The notes beneath the pieces are model-generated. The model was given only the letters and a program-made list of their open reading frames with translations. It searched no databases and was not told the origin of the DNA. From Bacteroidota bacterium (lineage in GTDB: Bacteria; Bacteroidota; Bacteroidia; UKL13-3), in contig CANJUD010000007.1 in NCBI GenBank assembly GCA_947477885.1, positions 1 to 64,000 on the forward strand: a DNA stretch of 64,000 nt, written 5' to 3'. Position 1 is the stretch's first letter, and each line of letters opens with the position of its first letter. The position numbers and the translations under genes are program-made. Positions 17,165 through 26,271 of the stretch are shown here, in pieces.

Positions 17165-20100
17165 ATGAAAAAAAACCATACGCACTCCACACTCAAGTTA
17201 TTTCTGGTTATTTGCTTCTGCGCTATTGCTGGGCAAGTAGGAGCACAATACCAGTACTGCGCTCCTACTTGGAATGTACAGGCGGGCAACTGCTCAGGGG
17301 CTGATTTAATTACCAATGTATCAATTGCTGGCACTGCATTGAACCACAACATAACTGCGTGCAACGGCACATCTCGTTATAAAGATTTTACAGGAAACAA
17401 TCCAGCCATTGTGCATAAAAACTCGGGATATAGTACCTACTCCTTAAGTGTAACTGCTAACTGCCCTTCGGGTAGTACCATTTCAGTATGGATTGATTTC
17501 GATAATGATTCTAATTTTGCTACTTGGGAATGGTGGCAAGTATCTACAAACACAACTGCAAACGTGCCTAGTACTGTAACTATTACTATTCCCGATAGTG
17601 CTCAGCTTGGCTCTACAATGATGCGGATTCGCACTCGCTCGGGATATAATAATGGGGCTAACGATGCATGCAGCAAATTCGGGACTGGCGTTGCTTATGA
17701 TTACAGCATCACCATAGATTCGCTTACTCCTTGTTCGGGCCAACCCACAGCTGGCAATGCCGGTGCACAGGATACAGTATGCAATGGCGACGTATTTTGT
17801 TTAACTGCTTTAAATGGCACAATAGGCTTGAACCAATTATACCAATGGCAATATTCGAATGATAATATTAATTGGGCCGATATCATGAATTCGAACAGTT
17901 ATTATATATATAGCAAACAATATACATCTACTTATTACAGGTATTATACAACCTGCAGCGGCAATACTGATACCTCATCGTCAAAATACGTAACCTCCAA
18001 AACATGTTATTGTACAGCCTCAGCAAGTAGTTCTATGGACGATGATATTGGTAATTTTACAATGGGTTCTTATTCAAATGGAAGTGATACGGTTCCCTCT
18101 GTAAATAATAGTAAAGCCACGGGTACCTTTTCTGATTTTTCAGCAAATAATTTGGGGACTTTTTTCAAAGGTAAAAACTATAATACAAAAATCACACAGA
18201 TAAATAGTAGTGCATTTTTTTACGGATGTTTTGGAAAAGTGTTTATCGACTTCGACCAAAGTGGAACCTTTGATAAAGGAGAGGAAGTAGATACCGGACA
18301 GACCGTTAGCGGCAAACGTTATATATATGGAAATGTAAATATCCCCGCTACTGCCAAAACAGGTTATACACGCCTGCGAGCGGTATTGCGTGAGAATGCA
18401 AGTTATGCAAGTACCAATGCATGTGGCAATTTTAATTATGGCGAAGTAGAAGATTATACAATTCTTATTTTGGATCAAGCACAAAAAGATATATCCGTTT
18501 CAAGTATTGTCAACCCGCCAACGTCAAAAACTACTTGTAGTGGCAACAGCTACCAAGCCATTGCCGTAAAAATACAAAATACCGGAAGCGACACTTTAGA
18601 TTTTACAATAGACACACTCAATATTGGTGTTGATGTGGACGTGAGTGGTAGCATTTCTAATTTGTCAACGCAAGTAACTTCAGGCTCGCTTGCTCCTTTA
18701 AGTTATAAAACGATTACATTGCCCACTGCATTCAACATGTCAAACGTGGGAATATATACTTTGTCGGCATGGTGTCAAATGACTGCAGATACTATTTATT
18801 TAAACGATAGCATTAAAGGCCCTCAAATCAATATTCAACAAATTATATCTCCAACTTCTTCGTCTCCCTACTTTCAAAAATTCGAAAAGGGTAGTGGAAT
18901 GTGGACTTCTGGAGGTAATTCGAGCAGTTGGGTTTTAGGAGCACCAACAAAGTCTATAATAGATACGGCAGGTGTTGGTGGTTCAAATTGTTGGACAACC
19001 AGTTTAACCGCCAACTATAATATCAACGAAGGATCATATATAGAAAGCCCTTGTTTTGATCTCAGTAATATGGATTCATTTAATACAGCTGTTAGTTTCG
19101 ATATTTGGTGGAATACTGAAAGAGATTATGATGGACTAACACTTCAAGTTTCGACAAACAATGGCAACACATGGAACAGAATTGGTAATTATGGTGAAGG
19201 AACCAATTGGTATAATGATACTGTAATCACGACTACTGCTGTGCAAACATTTCTAGATGGTTCTCACAGCTGGAGCGGAAGAAATAGCAGCTATGATGGT
19301 AGTGGAGGATGGGTAAAAGCTATGCATTTATTGCCTTCAAATTTGTTTGTCGGAAGCGTTAAATTTCGATTCGCATTTGCTTCTGATTATGCGGTAGTGG
19401 ATGATGGTGTTGCTATCGATAATTTTAGAATATATGAATTACCAAGCATTGATGCGGCAGTAAATAAATTGGTATTACCTGTAGCAACACCTTGTAAAAA
19501 TAGCAAACAAGATTTAACTGTTCAAATATTAAACTCGGGAGCTTATAGTATTAATCTTTCTGTAGACCCTATTACTGTAGCTATTGTGGCCAGCAATGCT
19601 GGTTCAGGTACTTATAGTAAAACATTCAATAATGGTATTATACTTTCTGGAGCTACTATGAATTTCAATATTACTAAAACGTTTAATATGGGAAGTGTCG
19701 GCACTTATAATTTTAAAGTGTATTGTTATACTTCCAAAGATGGTGACCGAACCAATGATACCAATTCATTTACCCGTACTACTGCATCCTCATCTTCTTT
19801 ACCTGTGTTTGAAAATTTCGATGTTGGACTTTTGGCTGGCTATACTGCAACCAGCAATATAGCACTTAGTTCGGGATCAGGTGTAGCAGGCTCTGCAAGC
19901 TTACGTTGTACAATAAATTCTAATGCTCCATATGGCATTGCCCAAACGCCCACATTTGGTGTGCTGGGTAAATTAAGTGCCCTCAAATTTGATTATAGAT
20001 TCTCTACTACTTTATCGAGTGACGATACCGTAAACTTATATATATCCATCGACTGCGGTGTTAATTTTATTAATATATACCAATTTACTACTAATAATAG

Positions 20101-21757
20101 CAGTAACAGCGCTTACAAAAGCTTCCAATATGATTTGGGAATGTATAGTGGTGACAATATTACAGTTGCTTTGGAAGGTATATATGGCAGCGTAAGCTAT
20201 ATTATGGATGTCGACAATTTTGCCATTGGCGACAAACCCGATATTAATCTTGGGAATGATACAGCAGCGTGTGATATGCTTATGCTTAATGTCGACCCAA
20301 AGGCAATAGGGTGGGTTATAAAATGGAGCAATGGACATAATACGGATACAAATACGATATTCACTACGGGCGATTATTGGGTAAAGGCAACTGATACAAA
20401 AACTGGCTTATTTAATTTTGATACTACCCATATTGATATATATAGTTTCCCTATTATATCTTTAGGAAACGATACTGCTGCATGTTCCGGAAGCGGTCTC
20501 ACATTGTCAGCAGGAAACTGGCCTGCCGGTTACAAATATAACTGGTCCACTGGTGATACAACTCTTACCATAGTGCCAACCCAATCGGGAGCATATATAT
20601 GTGCAGTTACTTCTCTAGGCGGTTGTGTTGGAATAGACACCATCAATGTTACTATTAATCCAAAACCAAAAGGCGTATCAATTATTAAAGGAAGTACTTT
20701 TGTTGGTAGCTTTAATACTGGCACTATTGCAAATGCAGATGGTGTATGCGTGGGTAATAAAATTATATATGAAATAACACCTCCTTTAGCGTATAAAAAT
20801 GCACAATACGGAAGCAAATGGATATTTGCAAGTGCACCTACGTTCAAAACAGCAAGTGGAATCAATCCCTCCGCTGGAACTGCAACTGTAGTCATTCCGG
20901 GCAGTGCAAATGGCAGCTTAGAATTTATTCCCACTGCTGCCGAGGCTGGATTTACTTATGTACTTTCTGTTAAAATAATTGATATAATAACTGGATGCGA
21001 CACAACTGTTTTGCGATATATAGACGTTAACAGCAATACTCCAATAAGTTTGGGTGCCGACAAAGATATATGCCCTGGCGACTCGGCTATATTGGACGCG
21101 GGAACCGGACTATCATATATATGGAATACTGGTGCTACTACACAAACAATCTCTGCCAATTCTTCTGGAATATATTGGGTAACAGTTATCAAAAATGGCG
21201 GCTGCTCTGCCACGGATAGTATTGCTATAAAAGTTTTACCAGCACCTAATGCCAATTTTGCAATCAACAATTCAGCAAAAAAAATAGATTGCACACCCGC
21301 CGATGGAACACATAGCGGCTTCGCTTGGGACTTTGGCGATGGTGGGCAAAGCAATCTTAAAAACACCTCACATATATACGCTGCTGATGGGAATTATACC
21401 GTTAAATTAACTGTTATTGATGCAAAAGGGTGTACAGCTACTAGCACAAAAACTGTAAATATAAAAACGGGCATTGCGGATGTGAAAGGCAAACAATTTA
21501 CTGCAATCGTGATGCCCAACCCATTTTGCAGTAATGCTACTTTGTTAATTGATTTGAATACTGGCAAAACAGTAAAAATAGAGTTATATGATATGGCCGG
21601 ACGCTTATTAAATACCTTAAGTAATGGTATGATGGGTGCGGGAGAACATCGTTTACCTATTAACACTTCCAATACAAATACAAGTGGTATATACTATATC
21701 CGTATTACAGTAGATAATGAAACATATAATATTAAAGTAGTCTATTTGGGGCAATAA
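17165..21757 (+). CDS. Large secreted surface protein with GEVED, MAM-like and PKD domains and T9SS type A signal
   Basis: 1530 residues. Signal peptide MKKNHTHSTLKLFLVICFCAIAGQVGAQ. Two GEVED-type modules: around 35-190 (ISVWIDFDNDSNF ... GVAYDYSITI) and 290-450 (KVFIDFDQSGTFDKGEE ... NYGEVEDYTILIL). Next is a CARDB-like module (about 450-560), a MAM/jelly-roll-like module (SWVLGAPTKSIIDTAG ... FRFAFASDYAVVDDGVAIDNFRI), further CARDB-like and jelly-roll units, several Ig-like strands with repeated LGNDTAAC / LGADKDIC phrases, one PKD domain (FAWDFGDGGQSN ... GNYTVKLTVIDAKGC), and a C-terminal T9SS sorting domain (VMPNPFCSNATLLIDL ... GIYYIRITVDNETYNIKVVYLG). It is likely an adhesin or surface-structural protein. 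No catalytic motif was seen. Confidence 0.9.
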   Translation: MKKNHTHSTLKLFLVICFCAIAGQVGAQYQYCAPTWNVQAGNCSGADLITNVSIAGTALNHNITACNGTSRYKDFTGNNPAIVHKNSGYSTYSLSVTANCPSGSTISVWIDFDNDSNFATWEWWQVSTNTTANVPSTVTITIPDSAQLGSTMMRIRTRSGYNNGANDACSKFGTGVAYDYSITIDSLTPCSGQPTAGNAGAQDTVCNGDVFCLTALNGTIGLNQLYQWQYSNDNINWADIMNSNSYYIYSKQYTSTYYRYYTTCSGNTDTSSSKYVTSKTCYCTASASSSMDDDIGNFTMGSYSNGSDTVPSVNNSKATGTFSDFSANNLGTFFKGKNYNTKITQINSSAFFYGCFGKVFIDFDQSGTFDKGEEVDTGQTVSGKRYIYGNVNIPATAKTGYTRLRAVLRENASYASTNACGNFNYGEVEDYTILILDQAQKDISVSSIVNPPTSKTTCSGNSYQAIAVKIQNTGSDTLDFTIDTLNIGVDVDVSGSISNLSTQVTSGSLAPLSYKTITLPTAFNMSNVGIYTLSAWCQMTADTIYLNDSIKGPQINIQQIISPTSSSPYFQKFEKGSGMWTSGGNSSSWVLGAPTKSIIDTAGVGGSNCWTTSLTANYNINEGSYIESPCFDLSNMDSFNTAVSFDIWWNTERDYDGLTLQVSTNNGNTWNRIGNYGEGTNWYNDTVITTTAVQTFLDGSHSWSGRNSSYDGSGGWVKAMHLLPSNLFVGSVKFRFAFASDYAVVDDGVAIDNFRIYELPSIDAAVNKLVLPVATPCKNSKQDLTVQILNSGAYSINLSVDPITVAIVASNAGSGTYSKTFNNGIILSGATMNFNITKTFNMGSVGTYNFKVYCYTSKDGDRTNDTNSFTRTTASSSSLPVFENFDVGLLAGYTATSNIALSSGSGVAGSASLRCTINSNAPYGIAQTPTFGVLGKLSALKFDYRFSTTLSSDDTVNLYISIDCGVNFINIYQFTTNNSSNSAYKSFQYDLGMYSGDNITVALEGIYGSVSYIMDVDNFAIGDKPDINLGNDTAACDMLMLNVDPKAIGWVIKWSNGHNTDTNTIFTTGDYWVKATDTKTGLFNFDTTHIDIYSFPIISLGNDTAACSGSGLTLSAGNWPAGYKYNWSTGDTTLTIVPTQSGAYICAVTSLGGCVGIDTINVTINPKPKGVSIIKGSTFVGSFNTGTIANADGVCVGNKIIYEITPPLAYKNAQYGSKWIFASAPTFKTASGINPSAGTATVVIPGSANGSLEFIPTAAEAGFTYVLSVKIIDIITGCDTTVLRYIDVNSNTPISLGADKDICPGDSAILDAGTGLSYIWNTGATTQTISANSSGIYWVTVIKNGGCSATDSIAIKVLPAPNANFAINNSAKKIDCTPADGTHSGFAWDFGDGGQSNLKNTSHIYAADGNYTVKLTVIDAKGCTATSTKTVNIKTGIADVKGKQFTAIVMPNPFCSNATLLIDLNTGKTVKIELYDMAGRLLNTLSNGMMGAGEHRLPINTSNTNTSGIYYIRITVDNETYNIKVVYLGQ

Positions 21758-21777
21758 TGTTTTGTTGAAAATAGTAT

Positions 21778-21811
21778 AAAAAAAACTCCAAGTTTTGTGG
21801 GGCTTTTTAAT
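21778..21811 (+). terminator. Probable intrinsic terminator after the large T9SS gene
   Basis: AAAAAACTCC and GGGGCTTTTT can pair around AAGTTTTGT with one mismatch, followed by a T run. It begins about 20 bases after the stop of the surface-protein gene. Confidence 0.5.
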
Positions 21812-21867
21812 GATAGATTATTTAATACATACCTGCTACATTTGTGCAATAATATACAATATATAAA

Positions 21868-22669
21868 TTGAAAATTTGTGCAACAGAATTAGTTTTTTTC
21901 CTTTAGTAGTACAAATGCCCAAAATACAAATCCCCAAATTGATAGCTTAGAGAAGCAATTACCTAAAATTAGTGGTGTACAAAAAGTAACTATACTAAGT
22001 GATTTATCATTCGAGTATATATTCGCCTTGGAAAAATGGACCTAGCACTAACTTATTCGGTACTAGCTAAAGATATATATGAACAAAATAACTACCGTCA
22101 CGATTTGGTTAGTATATACAAAGATATCGCAATGGTCTATACCTGCAAAAGAATGGACGATTCTTCTGGATATTATTGGAACAAACATGAAGCTTTGGCC
22201 GACTCATTATATAATAGTGAGCAAGCCGAAAAAACAATGGAATACGAAGCAAAATTTCAAACAGAAAAGGAAGGAAAGCAAATAGCCGAAAAGGATTTGG
22301 AATTGAGCAAACGAAATATACTTATTAGATCATTATGCAGTATGATAGTTTTAGTTATTCTAGGTTGGCTATTATATAATAACCGTGTTAAAGCTAAACA
22401 ACAAGCCGAAAAATTATATCAAAAAGAATTGCAATCGAAAGCTATAATAGAAGCCGAAGTGCTTACCGAAGTCTTAAAAGCAATATACAGTGGCTGTTTA
22501 CTTGGTAAGATAATATGCCATTAATATTCCCAATACTACCAATGCTATTGATGGTCATTTTGTCGATTTAAAAAACAAACTCCGAAACCATAATGGTTTA
22601 TCGGTTACTCGAAAGAAAAAATTTGCGGATGAATTTTTAAAGGTCTGTAAAAATATCAATGGGCTATAG
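21868..22669 (+). pseudogene. Decayed gene for a TPR-type sensor/signalling membrane protein
   Basis: Reading frames join to give a Bacteroidetes TPR sensor remnant. A signal-peptide-like start (about 21868) loses frame before SSTNAQNTNPQIDSLEKQLPKISGVQK (to 22031), which ends at a TAG. The main intact piece (22036-22524, 162 codons) has one to two TPR-like helices (YSVLAKDIYEQNNYRHDLVSIYKDIAMVY), a coiled coil (AEKTMEYEAKFQTEKEGKQIAEKDLELSKRN), a membrane helix (LIRSLCSMIVLVILGWLLY) and the start of a second coiled coil, after which the expected kinase or response domain is absent. A last open piece up to 22669 (FVDLKNKLRNHNGL) is in another frame. At least three lesions are needed to explain the arrangement. 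What the lost output domain was cannot be told. Confidence 0.7.
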
Positions 22670-22865
22670 CAACTACAACCCATTGATTAGACATTTTTGT
22701 CGACCACTGATACCATTCCTTAACAAGTTGCTCTCCAGCAGTGCATGCATCGGTTTATATCAGTTTTGTAAAAATATGAAAAGGTAAATCAGTATAAAAA
22801 ACAACTCAAAAATCAACACCACCACAAATGTCTATTACGCCGAAAATTGTTTAAATATAATAGTC
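22670..22865. other. Intergenic stretch between two broken genes
   Basis: No coding frame, hairpin or promoter stands out. The sequence is AT-rich and probably degraded coding DNA, lying between the 3' ends of two pseudogenes. Confidence 0.4.
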
Positions 22866-23188
22866 CTAATTACACAACTTCTGTTTTTGCTTAAATGACC
22901 GAGCCGCCTTTTGAAGTGTAAAAATATGTTCCTGTGTTTTACTATATGCTTCCACATTATAACTAATCTCTTTGCCATCAATATATAATTTGTAGAAATT
23001 GGTTTCTTTTACATTTATAAAATTCTTTCTGTCAACCGAATGATACCCATGACCCAACCTGTACCTTGCATTCTACAATAATCATTCTCAAATTTATTGG
23101 TGATAACACTATCAACAGATGGCCCAGCCAAAGCTGATCCAAGAGATAGTATGTTACCAGTTAATATATATAATATTTTCTTATACAA
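22866..23188 (-). pseudogene. Frameshifted gene for a small exported protein
   Basis: Two minus-strand frames join across one missing base near 23057-23062. The upstream frame starts at TTG 23188 and reads a signal-peptide-like LYKKILYILTGNILSLGSALAG followed by PSVDSVITNKFENDYCRMQGT. The downstream frame carries on with LGHGYHSVDRKNFINVKETNFYKLYIDGKEISYN and ends at 22866. Joined, they make about 107 residues of a secreted protein with no family I recognise. The site (GGTACAGGTTGGG) is not a slippery sequence, so programmed frameshifting is unlikely. The gene is either freshly broken or carries a sequencing error. It lies 16 bases downstream of gmk on the same strand. Confidence 0.6.
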
Positions 23189-23204
23189 CGGATTTTACGG
23201 TTTG

Positions 23205-23789
23205 TTAATCTTTAGATTCCAATCCTGTAAAATTAGAAACCAATGTTTCTGCTTCAGTAAATGCCATTTTCAAATCAGCATTAATCAGTATGCAATCAAA
23301 TTGGTTTTCATATCGCAATTCAGATACCGCTTTATTCAATCTCACTTCAAGTTGTTCAGGTGTTTCTGTAGAACGATTGTGTAGTCGTTCTTTCAACACT
23401 TCAATAGATGCTGGTTTTACAAAGACAGATAATGCTTTATCCATATATTGTTTTTTTATGTTCAAGCCCCCCTCCACGTCTATATCAAATAGTACATGTT
23501 TTCCCATATCCCACAACCTGTCTATTTCTGATTTTAAGGTGCCGTAAAAATTTCCTGGGTACACTTCTTCATATTCTACAAATTCATTGTTTTCAATTTT
23601 TTCATTGAACAAGTCTGTATCCAAAAAGTAATAATCTCGACCATCTATTTCCCCTTCACGTCTTTTCCTTGTGCATGCGGATACTGAAAAAGCCAAACCA
23701 TCAAACTTATCAAGCAAGTGCCTGACAATGGTGGTTTTACCACTACCCGATGGTGCTGAGAAAATAATTAGTTTACCTCCTTTATTCAT
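23205..23789 (-). CDS. gmk: Guanylate kinase
   Basis: 194 residues from ATG 23789. The P-loop SAPSGSGKTT lies near residues 10-19, the GMP-binding segment FSVSACTRKRREGEIDGRDYYF near 32-53, NEFVEYEEVYPGNFYGT near 64-80, and the Asp-rich DIDVEGGLNIKKQY near 98-111. It phosphorylates GMP to GDP. The longer frame (to 23831) adds MLIHTSGIIFAFQK, which is encoded by the promoter region including a TATCTTTG box at 23801-23808, so it is rejected. Confidence 0.97.
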   Translation of the reverse strand: MNKGGKLIIFSAPSGSGKTTIVRHLLDKFDGLAFSVSACTRKRREGEIDGRDYYFLDTDLFNEKIENNEFVEYEEVYPGNFYGTLKSEIDRLWDMGKHVLFDIDVEGGLNIKKQYMDKALSVFVKPASIEVLKERLHNRSTETPEQLEVRLNKAVSELRYENQFDCILINADLKMAFTEAETLVSNFTGLESKD

Positions 23790-23800
23790 TTTTTGGAAGG

Positions 23801-23808
23801 CAAAGATA
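23801..23808 (-). promoter_or_regulatory. -7 promoter box (TATCTTTG) of gmk
   Basis: Minus-strand TATCTTTG, 11 bases before the gmk ATG, a perfect TAnnTTTG match. Confidence 0.55.
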
Positions 23809-23949
23809 ATCCCCGACGTATGTATCAACAATTTATTAACCTCTTCTATTTGCTCTAAAACTTACATATCCTTTTTGTTTTCAACTAAATAGCTCAAATA
23901 CAGACACAAATAAACCTAAAAAATAAGCCCAGTTTGATTTTTTGTGCTT

Positions 23950-23957
23950 TATATTTG
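23950..23957 (+). promoter_or_regulatory. -7 promoter box (TATATTTG) of pdhA
   Basis: TATATTTG lies 24 bases before ATG 23982. A TTTG lies upstream at 23933-23936, though closer than the usual -33 spacing. Confidence 0.5.
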
Positions 23958-23981
23958 CCCCCCTATTTTTAAACCATCGTT

Positions 23982-24983
23982 ATGGTAGTTAAAGAGTCCA
24001 AATATAAAAAAGAGCAGTACACAGAATGGTTCAATGCCATGCTGATGATGAGGCGTTTTGAAGAAAAATCAGCTCAATTATACGGGCAACAAAAAATTAA
24101 AGGATTCTGCCATTTATATATTGGGCAGGAGGCTGTTGTAGCTGGTACCATGAGTGCAATTGAAAAAGACGACCGCATTATTACTGCTTATCGTGACCAT
24201 GCTCATGCTTTGGGCTGCGGCATTACTGCGAAAGCGGTGATGGCTGAGCTTTATGGCAAGTCGACAGGGTGCTCAAAAGGCAAAGGGGGTTCCATGCATT
24301 TGTTTAGCAAGGAACATAACTTTTTTGGAGGGCACGGCATTGTGGGCGGGCAGATACCACTAGGTGCAGGTATGGCTTTGGCCGACCAATATCGCGGAGG
24401 CAAACAAATAACCGTTTGTTATATGGGCGATGGGGCTGTTCGTCAGGGATCTTTGCACGAAGCTTTTAATATGGCAATGCTGTGGAAACTACCCGTAATT
24501 TTTGTTTGTGAAAACAATGGATATGCTATGGGTACTTCAGTAGAAAGAACCACCAACATGTTGGACATCTATAAAATCGGTCTTGCTTACGACATGCCTT
24601 CAAAAGAAGTGGATGGAATGACTGTTGAAACAGTTCACGAAGCAATGTCTGAAGCGGCAAAACATTGTAGAGATGGCAGTGGGCCTGTTTTTCTTGAGAT
24701 AAAAACATATCGCTATCGTGGCCATAGTATGAGCGATCCAGCAAAATATCGCTCAAAAGAAGAGGTAGACGAATATAAACTTCAAGACCCATTAGAAAAG
24801 GTGCGGAATATTTTGGTTTCAAAAAAACATCTATCCGAAAAAGATATTGAAGATATTGAAACACGCATTGAAAATGAAATTAATGAAAGTGTTGAGTTTG
24901 CCGAAAACTCATCATACCCTGATCAGTCTGAAATTTATTCAGATGTATATGTAGAAAACGATTACCCTTTTATCACACAATAA
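23982..24983 (+). CDS. pdhA: Pyruvate dehydrogenase E1 component, alpha subunit
   Basis: 333 residues, the usual length for the alpha chain of a heterotetrameric E1. N-terminal MLMMRRFEEKSAQLYGQQKIKGFCHLYIGQEA, the phosphorylation-loop-like region GGSMHLFSKEHNFFGGHGIVGGQIPLG, the thiamine-diphosphate/Mg motif GDGAVRQGSLHEAFNMAMLWKLPVIFVCENN (GDG to NN, about 149-179) and RYRGHSMSDPAKYRSKEEV are all present. With PdhB it decarboxylates pyruvate and reductively acetylates E2. No pdhB or pdhC follows; the next gene encodes a TPR protein 32 bases downstream. Confidence 0.97.
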   Translation: MVVKESKYKKEQYTEWFNAMLMMRRFEEKSAQLYGQQKIKGFCHLYIGQEAVVAGTMSAIEKDDRIITAYRDHAHALGCGITAKAVMAELYGKSTGCSKGKGGSMHLFSKEHNFFGGHGIVGGQIPLGAGMALADQYRGGKQITVCYMGDGAVRQGSLHEAFNMAMLWKLPVIFVCENNGYAMGTSVERTTNMLDIYKIGLAYDMPSKEVDGMTVETVHEAMSEAAKHCRDGSGPVFLEIKTYRYRGHSMSDPAKYRSKEEVDEYKLQDPLEKVRNILVSKKHLSEKDIEDIETRIENEINESVEFAENSSYPDQSEIYSDVYVENDYPFITQ

Positions 24984-25015
24984 ACACACAAAGTATACAA
25001 TAATATCTATTTAAA

Positions 25016-25735
25016 ATGGAGCAAAACGAAACAACAGAATTCAACCAAGAAAATGTGGATGTACCATCCAAAATGCCAAAGAAAAAATTTGATTGGTCTA
25101 CCTTTTTTATCAATAACAAAAAAGGCTTAACTATTGGAGGCAGCGCTATTGTGCTGCTCTTAGGATGTTACCTAGGCTATAAATATTTTATAGTAGATCC
25201 TGCCCAAGAGGAAGCAAATATTAAAGCCTATAAAGCTGAAGACATTATGGATTTTGATGATTCGCTATCAATGGCGTTGAACGGAGATCCAAAAATGGGA
25301 ATCACGGGGCTGAAAGAAATAGCTGACGAGTATGGTTATACGAATGCAGGAAAACGTGCAGCATTAAGAGTTGGTAAAATATTATTGGAACAGGGAAATC
25401 CAGATGAAGCAATTGAGTACCTAGAAAAATTTGACTTAAACGACAAAGTGGGTCAAACTCATGCTTTCGGAAATTTAGGACAAGCCTATGCCGATAAAAA
25501 AGACTTTGAGAAAGCTGCAAGTTATTTTCAAAAGGCTGCCGATCAAGCAAAACTAGTAAATATATCATCTCGCTATCAAAAACTTGCTGGCCTAGCTTAT
25601 GAAGAATTAAAAGAGTATGATAAAGCAGTAGATTGCTACCAGAAAGTTCAAAAAGAATATTTCAATAGCGACCAAGCACGAGATATAGACAAGTATATTG
25701 AACGTGCAAAAGGACTTGCTAAAAGTAAAAAATAA
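25016..25735 (+). CDS. Membrane-anchored tetratricopeptide repeat protein
   Basis: 239 residues. A polar N-terminus (1-35) precedes one membrane helix (KGLTIGGSAIVLLLGCYLGYKYF, about 36-58), and the rest is periplasmic with three to four TPR-like helical pairs (HAFGNLGQAYADKKDFEKAASYFQKAADQA, SSRYQKLAGLAYEELKEYDKAVDCYQKV). The layout resembles YfgM, the ancillary SecYEG/chaperone-linked protein, but this is only structural likeness. The neighbour order TPR protein then ribH is, from memory, common in Bacteroidetes. A strong terminator follows, so it ends the pdhA transcript. Confidence 0.88.
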   Translation: MEQNETTEFNQENVDVPSKMPKKKFDWSTFFINNKKGLTIGGSAIVLLLGCYLGYKYFIVDPAQEEANIKAYKAEDIMDFDDSLSMALNGDPKMGITGLKEIADEYGYTNAGKRAALRVGKILLEQGNPDEAIEYLEKFDLNDKVGQTHAFGNLGQAYADKKDFEKAASYFQKAADQAKLVNISSRYQKLAGLAYEELKEYDKAVDCYQKVQKEYFNSDQARDIDKYIERAKGLAKSKK

Positions 25736-25753
25736 ATTATTATAAACTATACC

Positions 25754-25793
25754 AAACCCTTGGCTCATTCAAACATTTGCCAAGGGTTTTTTT
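25754..25793 (+). terminator. Intrinsic terminator after the TPR gene
   Basis: AACCCTTGGC (25755-25764) pairs perfectly with GCCAAGGGTT (25779-25788), followed by a T run up to 25793. Confidence 0.9.
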
Positions 25794-25807
25794 ATTAAAC
25801 AAAATTT

Positions 25808-26269
25808 ATGACACAGGCTCCCTCAGAAGATTATAAAACATTGCAGGTTAACAATCCCGATAAACTTATAATTGGTATCGCCACCGCACAGTGGAACGCC
25901 CACATTACTCATAAATTATTGCAAGGTGCAGCAAAGGTATTAAATTACTATAATATACAATTTGTTGAGGTTCAGGTTCCTGGTAGCTTCGAACTACCAC
26001 TTGCGGCTCAAAAGCTTGCTCAAAAAGAAAACATAAATGCTATTATATGTTTGGGTTGCGTAATACAGGGCGATACAAAACATTTTGATTATGTTTGCCA
26101 AGCAGCTGCCCATGGAATACTTGAAGTAGGTCTCAAATACAATAAACCAGTAATATTTGGTTTGTTAACTACAAATAACGAACAACAAGCTCTTGATAGA
26201 GCTGGTGGCATACTAGGAAATAAAGGTATAGAAGCTGTGATCACGGCATTAAAAATGTTGGACATTTAA
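25808..26269 (+). CDS. ribH: 6,7-dimethyl-8-ribityllumazine synthase
   Basis: 153 residues, the normal length. Segments characteristic of the family: IGIATAQWNAHITHKLLQGA, VEVQVPGSFELPLAAQKLA, ICLGCVIQGDTKHFDYVCQAAAHGI (with the catalytic His of the GDTxHFD motif) and PVIFGLLTTNNEQQALDRAGG. It condenses 5-amino-6-ribitylamino-uracil with dihydroxybutanone phosphate in riboflavin synthesis and forms large capsid-like oligomers. The start of fmt is 2 bases after its stop, so the two are co-transcribed. No FMN riboswitch was seen upstream. Confidence 0.97.
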   Translation: MTQAPSEDYKTLQVNNPDKLIIGIATAQWNAHITHKLLQGAAKVLNYYNIQFVEVQVPGSFELPLAAQKLAQKENINAIICLGCVIQGDTKHFDYVCQAAAHGILEVGLKYNKPVIFGLLTTNNEQQALDRAGGILGNKGIEAVITALKMLDI

Positions 26270-26271
26270 AG

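Noticed and set aside
23055-23065. Programmed frameshift in the small exported protein gene
   Set aside because: The junction sequence GGTACAGGTTGGG has no slippery heptamer and no downstream stem-loop.
23097-23384. Plus-strand frames opposite gmk and the frameshifted gene
   Set aside because: Shadow frames on the opposite strand of supported genes.
25736-25810. Possible FMN riboswitch before ribH
   Set aside because: Only a simple terminator hairpin and a short gap are present; too short for the RFN element.
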